From: Actinomycetospora chiangmaiensis DSM 45062
GTDB lineage: Bacteria; Actinomycetota; Actinomycetes; Mycobacteriales; Pseudonocardiaceae
Direction: 5' to 3'
Length of the DNA stretch: 64,000 bases
Assembly (NCBI RefSeq): GCF_000379625.1
Contig: NZ_KB903218.1
Location: 124,001 to 188,000, forward strand
The notes under the pieces are model-generated. The model worked only from the letters and a program-made list of their open reading frames with translations, searched no databases and was not told where the DNA came from. The position numbers were made by a program, and so were the translations under genes. Of this stretch, positions 56,907 to 64,000 are shown piece after piece (the stretch's first letter is position 1; the number at the start of each line of letters is the position of its first letter).

Positions 56907-58574
56907 ATGGACCCGACGATGCCGGCGGGGGCTCCCACGCCGACACCGCCGAGAGGTCTGCGCAGCCTGCAGGCACGGATGCTGGCCGGGCTGACCGAGG
57001 CCGTGCTGGTCACCGGCCCCGTCCACCCCGGGGGCGAGGAGATCGTGCACGCCGCGAACCCGGCGGCCGCGCGGCTGCTGCCGGGCCTCGTCGTCGGGAC
57101 GGTCGTCGCGGACGCGGGGTACGACGCCCTCACCGACGCGCTCGTCCGGGCCCGGCCGGGCTTCGAGGCCGAGATCGACGGCCGCGTCCTCGCGGCGCGG
57201 GCGGTGCGGCTCGACGAGGACGGCGCGGTGGTCGACGCCCTCACCTGCTGGTACCTGCGTGACGTCACCGAGGAGCGCCGGGGGTCGGCCTCGCTCGTGC
57301 GCGCCCAGGCCCGGGCCCAGTTCCTCGCCGAGGCCGGCCGTGCACTGCACGGCGTGCTCCACCTCGACCGCACCCTGCGCACCGCCGTCTCCCTCGCGGC
57401 GGGCGTCCTCGCGCCGACCGTGCTGGTGATGCTCGCCGACGGCTCGGACACCGTCCGGTGGGCCCGCGCCGACGGCGGGGAGAGCCGGCCGCACACCGGG
57501 GAGCTGACTCGGACCGCGCTGCGCTCCGCCCCCCGGCTGCACGAGGCGCTCGTCGGCCGCGCGCCCGTCGACCCGTGGGTGACCGTCGAGCTCGCCGAGC
57601 TGCCGGTCTGGAACGAGCGGCCGGCGGGCGAGGTCGTGGTCGTCCCGGTGCCCGGCGCCCTCGTGCAGGGCGTGCTCGTCCTGGTGGGCCCGGCGGCCGA
57701 CGCCGACGCCCTGCCGCTGGGCGAGGAGTACGCCGTCCGCGTCGGCACCGCGCTCTCGGCCGCCGCGCTCTACCGCGAGCAGGCCCACCTCGGGCACGTG
57801 CTGCAGGCGAGCCTCGAACCGCCGCCCCTGCCCTCCGACACCGCGGGCGGCCTGCTCGTCGGCAGTGCGTACCGCCCCGCCCGGGAGAGCCTCCGGGTGG
57901 GCGGCGACTTCTACGAGGTGCTGCCCCGCACCGACGCCGGCCGCACCCCGTTCCTGCTGGGCGACGTGTGCGGCAAGGGCATCGAGGCCGCCGTGCTCTC
58001 CGGCCGCGTCCGGCAGTCGCTGCACGCGCTGCGACTCGTCGAGCAGGACCCGGCGACCCTCCTGCGCCTGCTCAACGTCGCCCTGCTCGATGCCGCCGAC
58101 CTCGACGCCCCCGGCACCCCGGGGGCGGCGGTGGCCATGCCGCGCTTCGCCACGATGGTGCTCGGCGACGCGGCGGGCCTTCCCGACGGCGGGTCGCGGC
58201 TGCGGCTGGCCACGGGCGGCCACCCGCCGCCCTACGTGCTGCGGGCGGACGGTCGCGTCGAGGAGGTCGACGTCGCGGGCTCGCTCGTCGGCGCGCTGCG
58301 GGACGCCGAGGTCGGCGCCGCGGAGGTCGTGCTCGCCCCGGGCGACACCTGTCTGCTCTACAGCGACGGTGTCACCGAGGCGCGTGGTGGGCCCACCGGC
58401 CGCGACTTCTACGGCGAGGAGCGCCTCGAGGCCGCGCTCGCCGGCTGCGTCGGGGCCCCGCCCCAGGTGATCTGCGAACGCGTGCTGCAGCTGCTCGGCG
58501 GCTGGCTGGGCGGGCGGGACCACGACGATGTCGCGCTGCTCGCCCTGCAGGCGCCCACCGGGAGGCGCGCGTGA
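56907..58574 (+). CDS. SpoIIE/PP2C-type phosphatase with PAS- and GAF-like sensor regions
   Basis: The 555-residue protein is a partner-switching phosphatase that would dephosphorylate a STAS antagonist. Residues about 20-130 look PAS-like (LTEAVLVTGPVHPGGEEIVHAANPAAARLLP) and 150-310 GAF-like (AAGVLAPTVLVMLADGSDTVRWARA). The PP2C domain has SAYRPARESLRVGGDFYEVLP and FLLGDVCGKGIEAAVLSGRV with Mn-binding Asp, LATGGHPPPYVLRADG and the C-terminal RDHDDVALLAL. GTGA overlap couples it to the cobalamin-domain gene. No anti-sigma kinase lies in this unit. Confidence 0.92.
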   Translation: MDPTMPAGAPTPTPPRGLRSLQARMLAGLTEAVLVTGPVHPGGEEIVHAANPAAARLLPGLVVGTVVADAGYDALTDALVRARPGFEAEIDGRVLAARAVRLDEDGAVVDALTCWYLRDVTEERRGSASLVRAQARAQFLAEAGRALHGVLHLDRTLRTAVSLAAGVLAPTVLVMLADGSDTVRWARADGGESRPHTGELTRTALRSAPRLHEALVGRAPVDPWVTVELAELPVWNERPAGEVVVVPVPGALVQGVLVLVGPAADADALPLGEEYAVRVGTALSAAALYREQAHLGHVLQASLEPPPLPSDTAGGLLVGSAYRPARESLRVGGDFYEVLPRTDAGRTPFLLGDVCGKGIEAAVLSGRVRQSLHALRLVEQDPATLLRLLNVALLDAADLDAPGTPGAAVAMPRFATMVLGDAAGLPDGGSRLRLATGGHPPPYVLRADGRVEEVDVAGSLVGALRDAEVGAAEVVLAPGDTCLLYSDGVTEARGGPTGRDFYGEERLEAALAGCVGAPPQVICERVLQLLGGWLGGRDHDDVALLALQAPTGRRA

Positions 58575-59602
58575 CCGCTCCGACGACGTCGACGACCACC
58601 CTCCGCGCGGAGTACCTCGACCGCCTCGCCGCCTCCGACGAGGAGGGCGCGATCGCGGTCGCCCTCACCGCGCTCGACGCCGGCCTGGACGTCGAGGACG
58701 TGCTGCTCGACGTCGTCGCCGGGGCGCAGCGCGAGGTGGGCGAGCGCTGGGCGGCCGGCACGTGGACCGTCGTGCAGGAGCACATCGCCACCCACATCTC
58801 CGAGCGCGTCGTCTCGGCCGTCACCCGGCACCGCCCGGCCGACCCGCCGACCGGCGTCGGTCGGATTGCCGTCGCCTGCCTCGACGGCGAGTGGCACGCC
58901 CTGCCCGCCCGCCTGCTCGCCGAGGTGCTCGCCCGGCACGGGTGGGAGGTCACCTTCCTCGGCTCCAGCGTGCCCGCCGCCCAGCTCGCGGTGCATCTGC
59001 ACGAGACCGGGCCCGACGTCGTCGCGGTCTCCAGCTCGCTGCCCTCCCGCCTGCCGGCGGCCCGCCGCATGGTCGAGGCCTGCCGCGCGTCCGGCGTCCC
59101 GATCGTCGCCGGCGGCGCCGCGTTCGGTCCGGCCGGGGAGTGGGCCACCGCGGTCGGCGCCGACGGCTGGGCCCCCGACGCCCGCGCCGCGGCCGCCCTG
59201 CTCGCGGGCACCCTGCCCCGGCGCGACGACGGGCGCGTCGACGACGCCTCCCGCGAGGAGGAGTCCCTGCTCCGGACCCGTCGTCCGGAACTGGTCGCCT
59301 GGCTGGCCGCGCGCGTGCGGGCCGGGTACGGCACCGACCCGCTCTCCGACGACCAGCTGACCGACGACCTCGGCCACCTCGTCGACTTCCTGGCCGCCGC
59401 CGTCTACGTCGACGACCCCGGGCTGCTCGCCCGCTTCGTGCGCTGGGTCGGCACCGTCGCCGTGCCCGGCGGGCTGACCCGCGAGGAGCTGCGGCCCGCG
59501 GTCGACGACCTCGCCGCCCGCCTCGCCGACTCGCCCCGCACGGCCACGCTGCTCCGCTCCGAGCCCGTGCAGGAGGCGTGTTCCGGGACGGGCGTGGCAT
59601 GA
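58571..59602 (+). CDS. CarH-like cobalamin-binding sensor protein without DNA-binding domain
   Basis: The 343-residue protein carries the two-part cobalamin fold of B12 photoreceptors. The helical cap has W60-x9-E70-H71 (ERWAAGTWTVVQEH), the exact Wx9EH signature of CarH. The Rossmann part has His109 in DGEWHALP (the lower axial ligand position), then AVSSSLPSR and IVAGGAAFG. CarH has a MerR-type DNA-binding head; here there is none. Instead, a 125-residue helical C-terminus (ELVAWLAARVRAG, LVDFLAAAVYVDDPGLLARF and LTREELRPAVDDLAARL) resembles RsbRD-type N-terminal modules. The gene overlaps the SpoIIE and STAS genes by 4 nt, so a light- or B12-gated partner switch is inferred. Confidence 0.85.
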   Translation: MTAPTTSTTTLRAEYLDRLAASDEEGAIAVALTALDAGLDVEDVLLDVVAGAQREVGERWAAGTWTVVQEHIATHISERVVSAVTRHRPADPPTGVGRIAVACLDGEWHALPARLLAEVLARHGWEVTFLGSSVPAAQLAVHLHETGPDVVAVSSSLPSRLPAARRMVEACRASGVPIVAGGAAFGPAGEWATAVGADGWAPDARAAAALLAGTLPRRDDGRVDDASREEESLLRTRRPELVAWLAARVRAGYGTDPLSDDQLTDDLGHLVDFLAAAVYVDDPGLLARFVRWVGTVAVPGGLTREELRPAVDDLAARLADSPRTATLLRSEPVQEACSGTGVA

Positions 59603-59952
59603 GCCCGGAGGCGCCGGAGTTCGCGGTCCGCACCGAGAAGGAACAGGTGCCCGACGTCGGGCCCCGGGTCCTCCTGGTCGTCGCGGGCGACATCGACTAC
59701 ACCCACCACGAGGCGCTCGAGGCCGCGATCGACCACGAGATCGCGCGGGCGAACGCGCCGCTCGACCTCGTCGTCGACCTCGCCGCCGTGCCCTACTGCG
59801 ACTCCTGCGGCATGCGGGTGCTGCTCGGGGCCGCACAGCGCATCGACGCCGCCGGCGGGTCGTTCGGGCTGCGCGGCGTCCACGGTCAGGTCGCGCGGGC
59901 ACTGCGGCTCACCGGCCTGGACCGGGTGCTCGGCGTCGCCGGGTCGGGTTGA
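59599..59952 (+). CDS. STAS-domain anti-sigma-factor antagonist
   Basis: The 117-residue STAS protein is the likely substrate of the SpoIIE phosphatase. It has VLLVVAGDIDYTHHEAL, VVDLAAVPYCDSCGMRVLLGAAQRI with the phosphorylatable Ser69, and VARALRLTGLDRVL. The ATG overlaps the preceding stop (ATGA). In its unphosphorylated form it would capture an anti-sigma kinase and free a sigma factor; that kinase is not in this operon. Confidence 0.92.
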   Translation: MSPEAPEFAVRTEKEQVPDVGPRVLLVVAGDIDYTHHEALEAAIDHEIARANAPLDLVVDLAAVPYCDSCGMRVLLGAAQRIDAAGGSFGLRGVHGQVARALRLTGLDRVLGVAGSG

Positions 59953-59985
59953 ACCGGCCGGACGACGGGTGATCTAGTCCGACGT

Positions 59986-60801
59986 ATGACCACGTTGCCC
60001 GAAACCCTGGAGACCCTCGCCGTCGACCGGCCCGCCGAGCACGTCGCCCGGGTCTCGCTCGTGGCGCGCGCGATGTCGCCGACCTTCTTCGCCGAGCTGC
60101 CCCGGGTCATGGCGGCCCTCGACGCCGATCCCGACACCCGCGCGATCGTCGTCACCGGCGTCGACGGCCGGTTCTCCTACGGCCTGGACCTGATGGCCGC
60201 GGCCGGCTCGCTCGGTGGCGTGCTGGGCGATCCGAGCGCGAAGAACCGCGAGTGGTTCCTGCGCCACGTCCGGGAGCTGCAGGGCTCGATCACCTCGGTC
60301 GCCGACTGCCCCACCCCGACGGTCGCCGCGATCGAGGGCTGGTGCGTCGGCGGCGGCGTGGACCTGGTGACCGCCTGCGACGTGCGCCTCGCGAGCGCCG
60401 ACGCGCTGTTCTCGGTGCGCGAGGTCCGCATGGCGATGGTCGCCGACATCGGGTCGCTGCAGCGTCTCGTCGGCATCGTCGGCGACGGGCACCTGCGTCA
60501 GCTCGCGCTCACCGGCGACGACGTCCCGGCCGCGGAGGCCGAGCGGATCGGTCTGGTCAACCGGACCTTCGGGTCGGCCGAGGAGCTCGCCGCGGGGGCC
60601 CTCGAGCTCGCCGGCCGCATCGCCGCCAACTCCCCGCTCGTCACCCGGGGCATCAAGGACGTGCTCGACGCCGAGCGTGCGCCCCGCGTCGAGGCGGGCC
60701 TGCGCTACGTCGCGGCCTGGAACGCGGCGTTCCTGCCCAGCGCCGACCTGCAGGAGGCGTTCACCGCGTTCGCCGAGAAGCGGCCGCCGAAGTTCGCCTA
60801 G
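59986..60801 (+). CDS. Enoyl-CoA hydratase/isomerase, dienoyl-CoA isomerase-like
   Basis: A 271-residue crotonase-fold enzyme. FSYGLDLMAAAGSL and PTVAAIEGWCVGGGVDLVTACDVRLAS form the oxyanion hole. Glu146 in VREVRMAMVAD and Asp154 in DIGSLQRL match the acidic pair of delta3,5-delta2,4-dienoyl-CoA isomerase, used to break down odd double bonds. ATG is preceded by TAGTCC with 5 nt spacing. Its stop overlaps the convergent kinase gene by 3 bases (CTAG). Confidence 0.9.
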   Translation: MTTLPETLETLAVDRPAEHVARVSLVARAMSPTFFAELPRVMAALDADPDTRAIVVTGVDGRFSYGLDLMAAAGSLGGVLGDPSAKNREWFLRHVRELQGSITSVADCPTPTVAAIEGWCVGGGVDLVTACDVRLASADALFSVREVRMAMVADIGSLQRLVGIVGDGHLRQLALTGDDVPAAEAERIGLVNRTFGSAEELAAGALELAGRIAANSPLVTRGIKDVLDAERAPRVEAGLRYVAAWNAAFLPSADLQEAFTAFAEKRPPKFA

Positions 60802-61964
60802 AACGTCCCGGCGGGCCCCGACGGGCCGGGCACCCGGACCACGGTGCGCGTCCCGGGGCCCGTCGTGTCCAGGGAGAAGGTCCCGCCGACCCCCTCGACG
60901 CGCGCCCGGGTCGAGGCCAGCCCGATGTGACCGTCGGCCAGCCGGGTCGCGAGCACCGCGGGGTCGATCCCGACCCCGTCGTCGGCCACCTCCAGCGACC
61001 GTCCCCCGGGACCGTCGTGCAGCGCGACCGTCACGTGCGCCGCCCGGGCGTGCTTCGCGACGTTCGTCAGCAGCTCACGGGCCACCCCGAACAGCAGCCG
61101 GTCGTGCGGCCCGGACGGCAACGTCCCGCCGTCCACGGTCACCGCGAACCCGGCCTGCGCGGCCGCCCGTTCCGCGACCCGCCGCACCGCCACCACGAGC
61201 CCGGCCTCGTCGAGCACGTAGGGGTGCAGCGCGAACACCACCTCGCGGATCTCCCGGATGCCTGCGCGCAACGCGTCGTCGGCGGCCTCGGCGCCGTCCA
61301 GCTCGTCGAGCTCCTGGCCGGCCACGAGCAGCGTCTGCAGCGCGTGGTCGTGCAGGTCCTCGGCGAGCCGTCGTCGCTCCCGGGCCTCGGCGTCGAGCGC
61401 CTGGGCGGTCAGCGCGTCGGCGTCGGCGAGCAGGGCACGGATGCGGGTGGCCCGGCGGGCGAGGACCACCGACAGCAGGAACGTCGCCACCGCGACGAGC
61501 GTGAGCACCGCGGCCTCGGCGGCGAGGGTGGTGACCTCGATCGCGGGCCGTTCGATCGCCGCCGTGAGGACGAACGACGCGAGGGTCGCCACCCCGACCG
61601 CCGCGGAGAGCGCGGGCCGGTACCGGAACGCCGCCATCACGGGGATCACGACGTAGGCCAGCGTCGGCAGGGTCCCGCCGCCCCCGGCGAGCAGGGCCAG
61701 GACCGTGATCGCGACGAGGTCGGTCGTCGTCGCGACCAGCCCCGTCGTCGGTGCCACCGGCCGCCGCGTCACGCGCGTGAACCAGCCGACGGCGAACAGC
61801 CCGTAGGCGGCCAGCACCACCCAGAACCCGACGCCCTCCACACGCGTCTGGTCGAGCGCGCCCGTCACACCGAGCAGCGCCACCAGGCCGAACCGCAGCA
61901 GGCTCGTCGTCCGCGAGGCCTCGGCCTGGAACTGCGCGAGCGCCCGCTCGGCCGGCGTGCTCAC
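60798..61964 (-). CDS. Sensor histidine kinase, NarL-type (HisKA_3)
   Basis: The 388-residue kinase has five or six N-terminal helices (residues 20-170) as a membrane sensor without a clear external domain, then the HisKA_3 dimerisation site RERRRLAEDLHDHALQ with His205 as phosphoacceptor, and a HATPase with RELLTNVAKHARAAHVTVAL (N box), VADDGVGIDP and HIGLASTRARVEGVGG. GTG start overlaps the response-regulator stop by 4 nt. The signal is unknown. Confidence 0.92.
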   Translation of the reverse strand: MSTPAERALAQFQAEASRTTSLLRFGLVALLGVTGALDQTRVEGVGFWVVLAAYGLFAVGWFTRVTRRPVAPTTGLVATTTDLVAITVLALLAGGGGTLPTLAYVVIPVMAAFRYRPALSAAVGVATLASFVLTAAIERPAIEVTTLAAEAAVLTLVAVATFLLSVVLARRATRIRALLADADALTAQALDAEARERRRLAEDLHDHALQTLLVAGQELDELDGAEAADDALRAGIREIREVVFALHPYVLDEAGLVVAVRRVAERAAAQAGFAVTVDGGTLPSGPHDRLLFGVARELLTNVAKHARAAHVTVALHDGPGGRSLEVADDGVGIDPAVLATRLADGHIGLASTRARVEGVGGTFSLDTTGPGTRTVVRVPGPSGPAGTF

Positions 61965-62608
61965 TCCAGCAGCCCGCGCCGCATCGCCTCGGCCACGGCC
62001 GCCGCCCGCTCGGTGACCTCGAGCTTCTCGTACATCCGCTGCACGTGGGTCTTCACGGTGCTCGGCGCGACGTAGAGCTGCTTCGCGATCGCCGGGGTCG
62101 TCAGTCCCTGCGCCATGAGCCGCAGGATCTCGGTCTCCCGCTCGGAGAGTGCCGGTCCTCGGTCGGCCCGGCGGTGCCGGATCTCCCCGGCCAGCCCGGC
62201 GGCGAGGTCCGCGGGCAGCACGGTGCCGCCGTCGGCCGCCGTCCGGACCGCCTCGACCAGTTCCCGACGACGGGTCTCCTTCGGCAGGTAGCCCGCCGCC
62301 CCCTCCTCGAGGGCGCCGTACACGAGCGTCGGGTCGGTGAACGCCGACAGCACGACGATGCGCGTGGCCACGCCGTCGCGCGCGGCGCGTCGGACGATCT
62401 CCGTCCCGTCGAGCCCGGGCATCCGGTGGTCGACCAGCGCCACGTCGGGGCGGTGCTCGACGATGGCCGCCAGCGCGGCGTCCCCGTCCTCGGCCTCCCC
62501 GACGACGTCGATCCAGCCGCTGCCGGTCAGCGCGCGGACGACGCCGTCGCGGTACATCTCGTGGTCGTCCGCGACGACCACCGTGATCTTCTCGCGGCTG
62601 TCACGCAC
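61961..62608 (-). CDS. NarL/FixJ-family response regulator
   Basis: A 215-residue regulator with a receiver domain (VVVADDHEMYRDGVVRALT, Asp60 in ALVDHRMPG, LPKETRRRELVEAV) and a LuxR helix-turn-helix (LSERETEILRLMAQGLTTPAIAKQLYVAPSTVKTHVQRMYEKLEV...). It pairs with the overlapping kinase gene. GTG 62608 overlaps the end of the upstream hydrolase gene by 8 nt, so the hydrolase, regulator and kinase may form one operon. Confidence 0.93.
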   Translation of the reverse strand: MRDSREKITVVVADDHEMYRDGVVRALTGSGWIDVVGEAEDGDAALAAIVEHRPDVALVDHRMPGLDGTEIVRRAARDGVATRIVVLSAFTDPTLVYGALEEGAAGYLPKETRRRELVEAVRTAADGGTVLPADLAAGLAGEIRHRRADRGPALSERETEILRLMAQGLTTPAIAKQLYVAPSTVKTHVQRMYEKLEVTERAAAVAEAMRRGLLE

Positions 62609-63647
62609 TCGCCCAGAACTCCGTCGCGACCTCGAGCCAGCGCTCGGCGGCGTCGACGTGGGGACCGTGACCGGATTCGGCGAACATCTCCGTCCGCGCC
62701 CGGCCGCCCGCCTGCTCGTAGCGGGCGAGCACCTCGCGGATCTGCGACACCATCGGCTGCGGGGGGAACACGTCGTCCCCGGGCCAGCCCGGCACGATCC
62801 CGACCTGCCCGAGGGTGCCGAGCTCCAGCATCGAGCCGTCGGCCACCACCACGTCCCGGGTGCCGTGCGTCCACAGCACGGGCGGCTTCGGGTCCAGCTC
62901 GGGCAGCCACGACCAGTCGCAGTACTTCGGCGACAGCGCGTTCAGCAGGCCGCGCGTGCCGGGGGCGGCGCCGGGCCAGTTCTCCGAGGTCGTGGCGTCG
63001 CCGGGGTAGCCGTCGTCGCCGATCTGCGACAGCAGGATCTCGTCGACGAGCAGGTCCTCGCGCTCCTGGGGCAGCCGGAAGTCGGGTGACCAGTAGGTGC
63101 CGGCCATGACGTTGCGCGGGCTCAGCGCGTCGTCGCCGGAGCGGTCGCCCTCGCGCAGCTTCGCGACGAACTGCTGGTTGGCGACTCCCGCGCCCGACCC
63201 GGCGAAGTCCGCGAAGCACGGCCGCCCGTCCGCGAGCGTGCCGCCGTAGCCGTGCGGGCTGACGGGATCGAGGAACAGCAGGCTCGCCACCGGCCGCTGC
63301 CGCGCGACCAGCGCGATCGCCGCGCCCGCCGTCGACCACCCGACGAGGTGCGGGCGCTCGATCCCGAGGGTGTCGAGGTAGGAGACGAGGTCGTCGGCCC
63401 AGTCGCCGAGGCCCCGGGTGGCGTCGATCGGGGCCGGTTCCGTGCGCCCGAAGCCGCGCATGTCGGGGGCGAGGAACCGCCACCGGTCGCTCGCCGGCGA
63501 CATCAGGTGCTCGAAGAACCGGCCGGTCGACAGGTTGCCGTGCACCAGCACGACCGGCTCGCCGTCCGCCGGGCCCGACGTCAGGTGGTGGATGCGGATA
63601 CGGGCCTCGACGGTCCCGGCCTCGACACCGGGGAGCAGCTCACTCAT
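62601..63647 (-). CDS. Alpha/beta hydrolase
   Basis: The 348-residue hydrolase has VVLVHGNLSTGRFFEHLM (oxyanion loop), the nucleophile Ser105 in LVGWSTAGAA and the His in AESGHGPHVDAAERW, with an insert of about 100 residues between as a lid. It could be an esterase, lactonase or epoxide-hydrolase-like enzyme. TAGCGT lies 10 nt upstream of the ATG on the minus strand, leaving almost no leader. It is the first gene of the unit that includes the two-component pair. Confidence 0.88.
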   Translation of the reverse strand: MSELLPGVEAGTVEARIRIHHLTSGPADGEPVVLVHGNLSTGRFFEHLMSPASDRWRFLAPDMRGFGRTEPAPIDATRGLGDWADDLVSYLDTLGIERPHLVGWSTAGAAIALVARQRPVASLLFLDPVSPHGYGGTLADGRPCFADFAGSGAGVANQQFVAKLREGDRSGDDALSPRNVMAGTYWSPDFRLPQEREDLLVDEILLSQIGDDGYPGDATTSENWPGAAPGTRGLLNALSPKYCDWSWLPELDPKPPVLWTHGTRDVVVADGSMLELGTLGQVGIVPGWPGDDVFPPQPMVSQIREVLARYEQAGGRARTEMFAESGHGPHVDAAERWLEVATEFWASA

Positions 63648-63725
63648 GGTGCCCGGGACGCTAGTGCCGCGCGGCCGTCCGCGGAACGACCTTCATGACG
63701 ACGGGTGTGCCCGTGCCGGTGCCGC

Positions 63726-64000
63726 TGCGCGTCGCACACAGTCCGTCCGTGGACGCGAGCGATTCCGGGGACTCCTGCGCGTCGCGCACACACGCCGCTA
63801 AGTGACACGACCGGTCTGGGGGAGTCCTCCGCGCCGCGCACACAGTCCGCTGGGCGCCGGGACCGGTCTCGCGGAGTCCTGCACGCGGCGCACACGATCT
63901 GCCGGGCGACGCGAGCGGTTCCGCGGACTCCTACGCGTTGCGCACACATTCCGCTCGGCGACCCGGCCGGGTGCGGAGATTCCTCTGCGTGGCGCACGCA
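63726..64000. repeat. 52-bp-period repeat array, locus 2 (runs past the window end)
   Basis: Core sites begin at 63726, 63776, 63828, 63880, 63932 and about 63985, spaced 50, 52, 52, 52 and 53 bp. Each core reads like TGCGCGTCGCGCACACA followed by TCCGC-type bases and is an imperfect dyad; a preceding GGAGTCC or GGACTCC word recurs too. The unit matches the array at 37486-38028 in the same orientation. A 52-bp period is not a multiple of three, so the open frames across it are not coding. Confidence 0.75.

Noticed and set aside
63644-63997. Minus-strand open frame over the repeat array (117 codons)
   Set aside because: It arises from the 52-bp repeats, whose period is not divisible by three, and it shows no start signal or domain.
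63726-64000. CRISPR array at the window end
   Set aside because: Units are contiguous and degenerate with about 52-bp period; there are no identical repeats separated by unique spacers and no cas genes.

Overview
The window is very GC-rich, with strong third-position G/C bias, many GTG starts and many GTGA/ATGA stop-start overlaps. This points to a high-GC actinobacterium. A DUF397 protein, an SpoIIE/STAS partner-switching module, acyl-CoA catabolic operons and an aerobic box pathway suggest a Pseudonocardiaceae-like soil organism (inference; no rRNA or tRNA gene is visible to confirm it).

Layout. 2-8841 (+): cell-surface polysaccharide cluster. It holds a polyprenyl glycosylphosphotransferase cut by the window edge, two family-4 type glycosyltransferases, two GDP-mannose 4,6-dehydratase paralogues, a Wzz/BY-kinase fusion, an SGNH hydrolase and a Tat/lipobox protein. 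9001-13744: a TPR protein with a degenerate P-loop, a Dabb protein, a PASTA protein (-), and a membrane protein coupled to a multicopper oxidase. 13879-19733: a DHA2 exporter with a carboxypeptidase-regulatory-like tail behind a MerR-type promoter (-), an NTF2-like/flavin monooxygenase, an aldo/keto reductase and a FabH-like ketosynthase (-). 19916-21068: a small membrane protein and a Gln/Gly/Tyr-rich, prion-like protein.

21154-28678: a six-gene minus-strand operon (acyl-CoA dehydrogenase, carboxyltransferase beta subunit, AMP-dependent ligase, MaoC hydratase, CitE-like lyase, luciferase-like oxidoreductase) divergent from a TetR gene, with a clear operator over the promoter. The order resembles the mycobacterial leucine/itaconate locus Rv2498c-Rv2502c. 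28733-32445: a DUF559 gene broken by one in-frame amber codon and flanked by two near-identical hairpins, a beta-propeller lipoprotein, DinB and GNAT genes. 32536-37382: aerobic benzoyl-CoA (box) genes boxC, boxB and benzoate-CoA ligase, without boxA in view. 37383-38048 holds no gene but a degenerate array with a 52-bp period. The same family returns at 63726-64000.

38049-56826 is mixed metabolism: OYE-family reductase, P450, quinone reductase, phosphotransferase, SNase-like protein, EamA-like transporter, membrane esterase, a toxin/antitoxin-like pair, LuxR/hemerythrin divergon, FAD-linked oxidase, DapA-like aldolase, polyol dehydrogenase, MFS/GntR pair and a GlcG/HbpS protein. 56907-59952 is the most notable locus: three overlapping genes for an SpoIIE phosphatase, a CarH-like cobalamin-binding protein carrying the Wx9EH photoreceptor signature, and a STAS antagonist. 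The window ends with a crotonase, a NarL-type two-component system and an alpha/beta hydrolase.

Two genome-style features recur. Many start codons lie 6-8 nt after a TANNNT or CACACT box, the layout of leaderless promoters. Many gene ends carry long, near-perfect hairpins without a T-tract that share sequence words.
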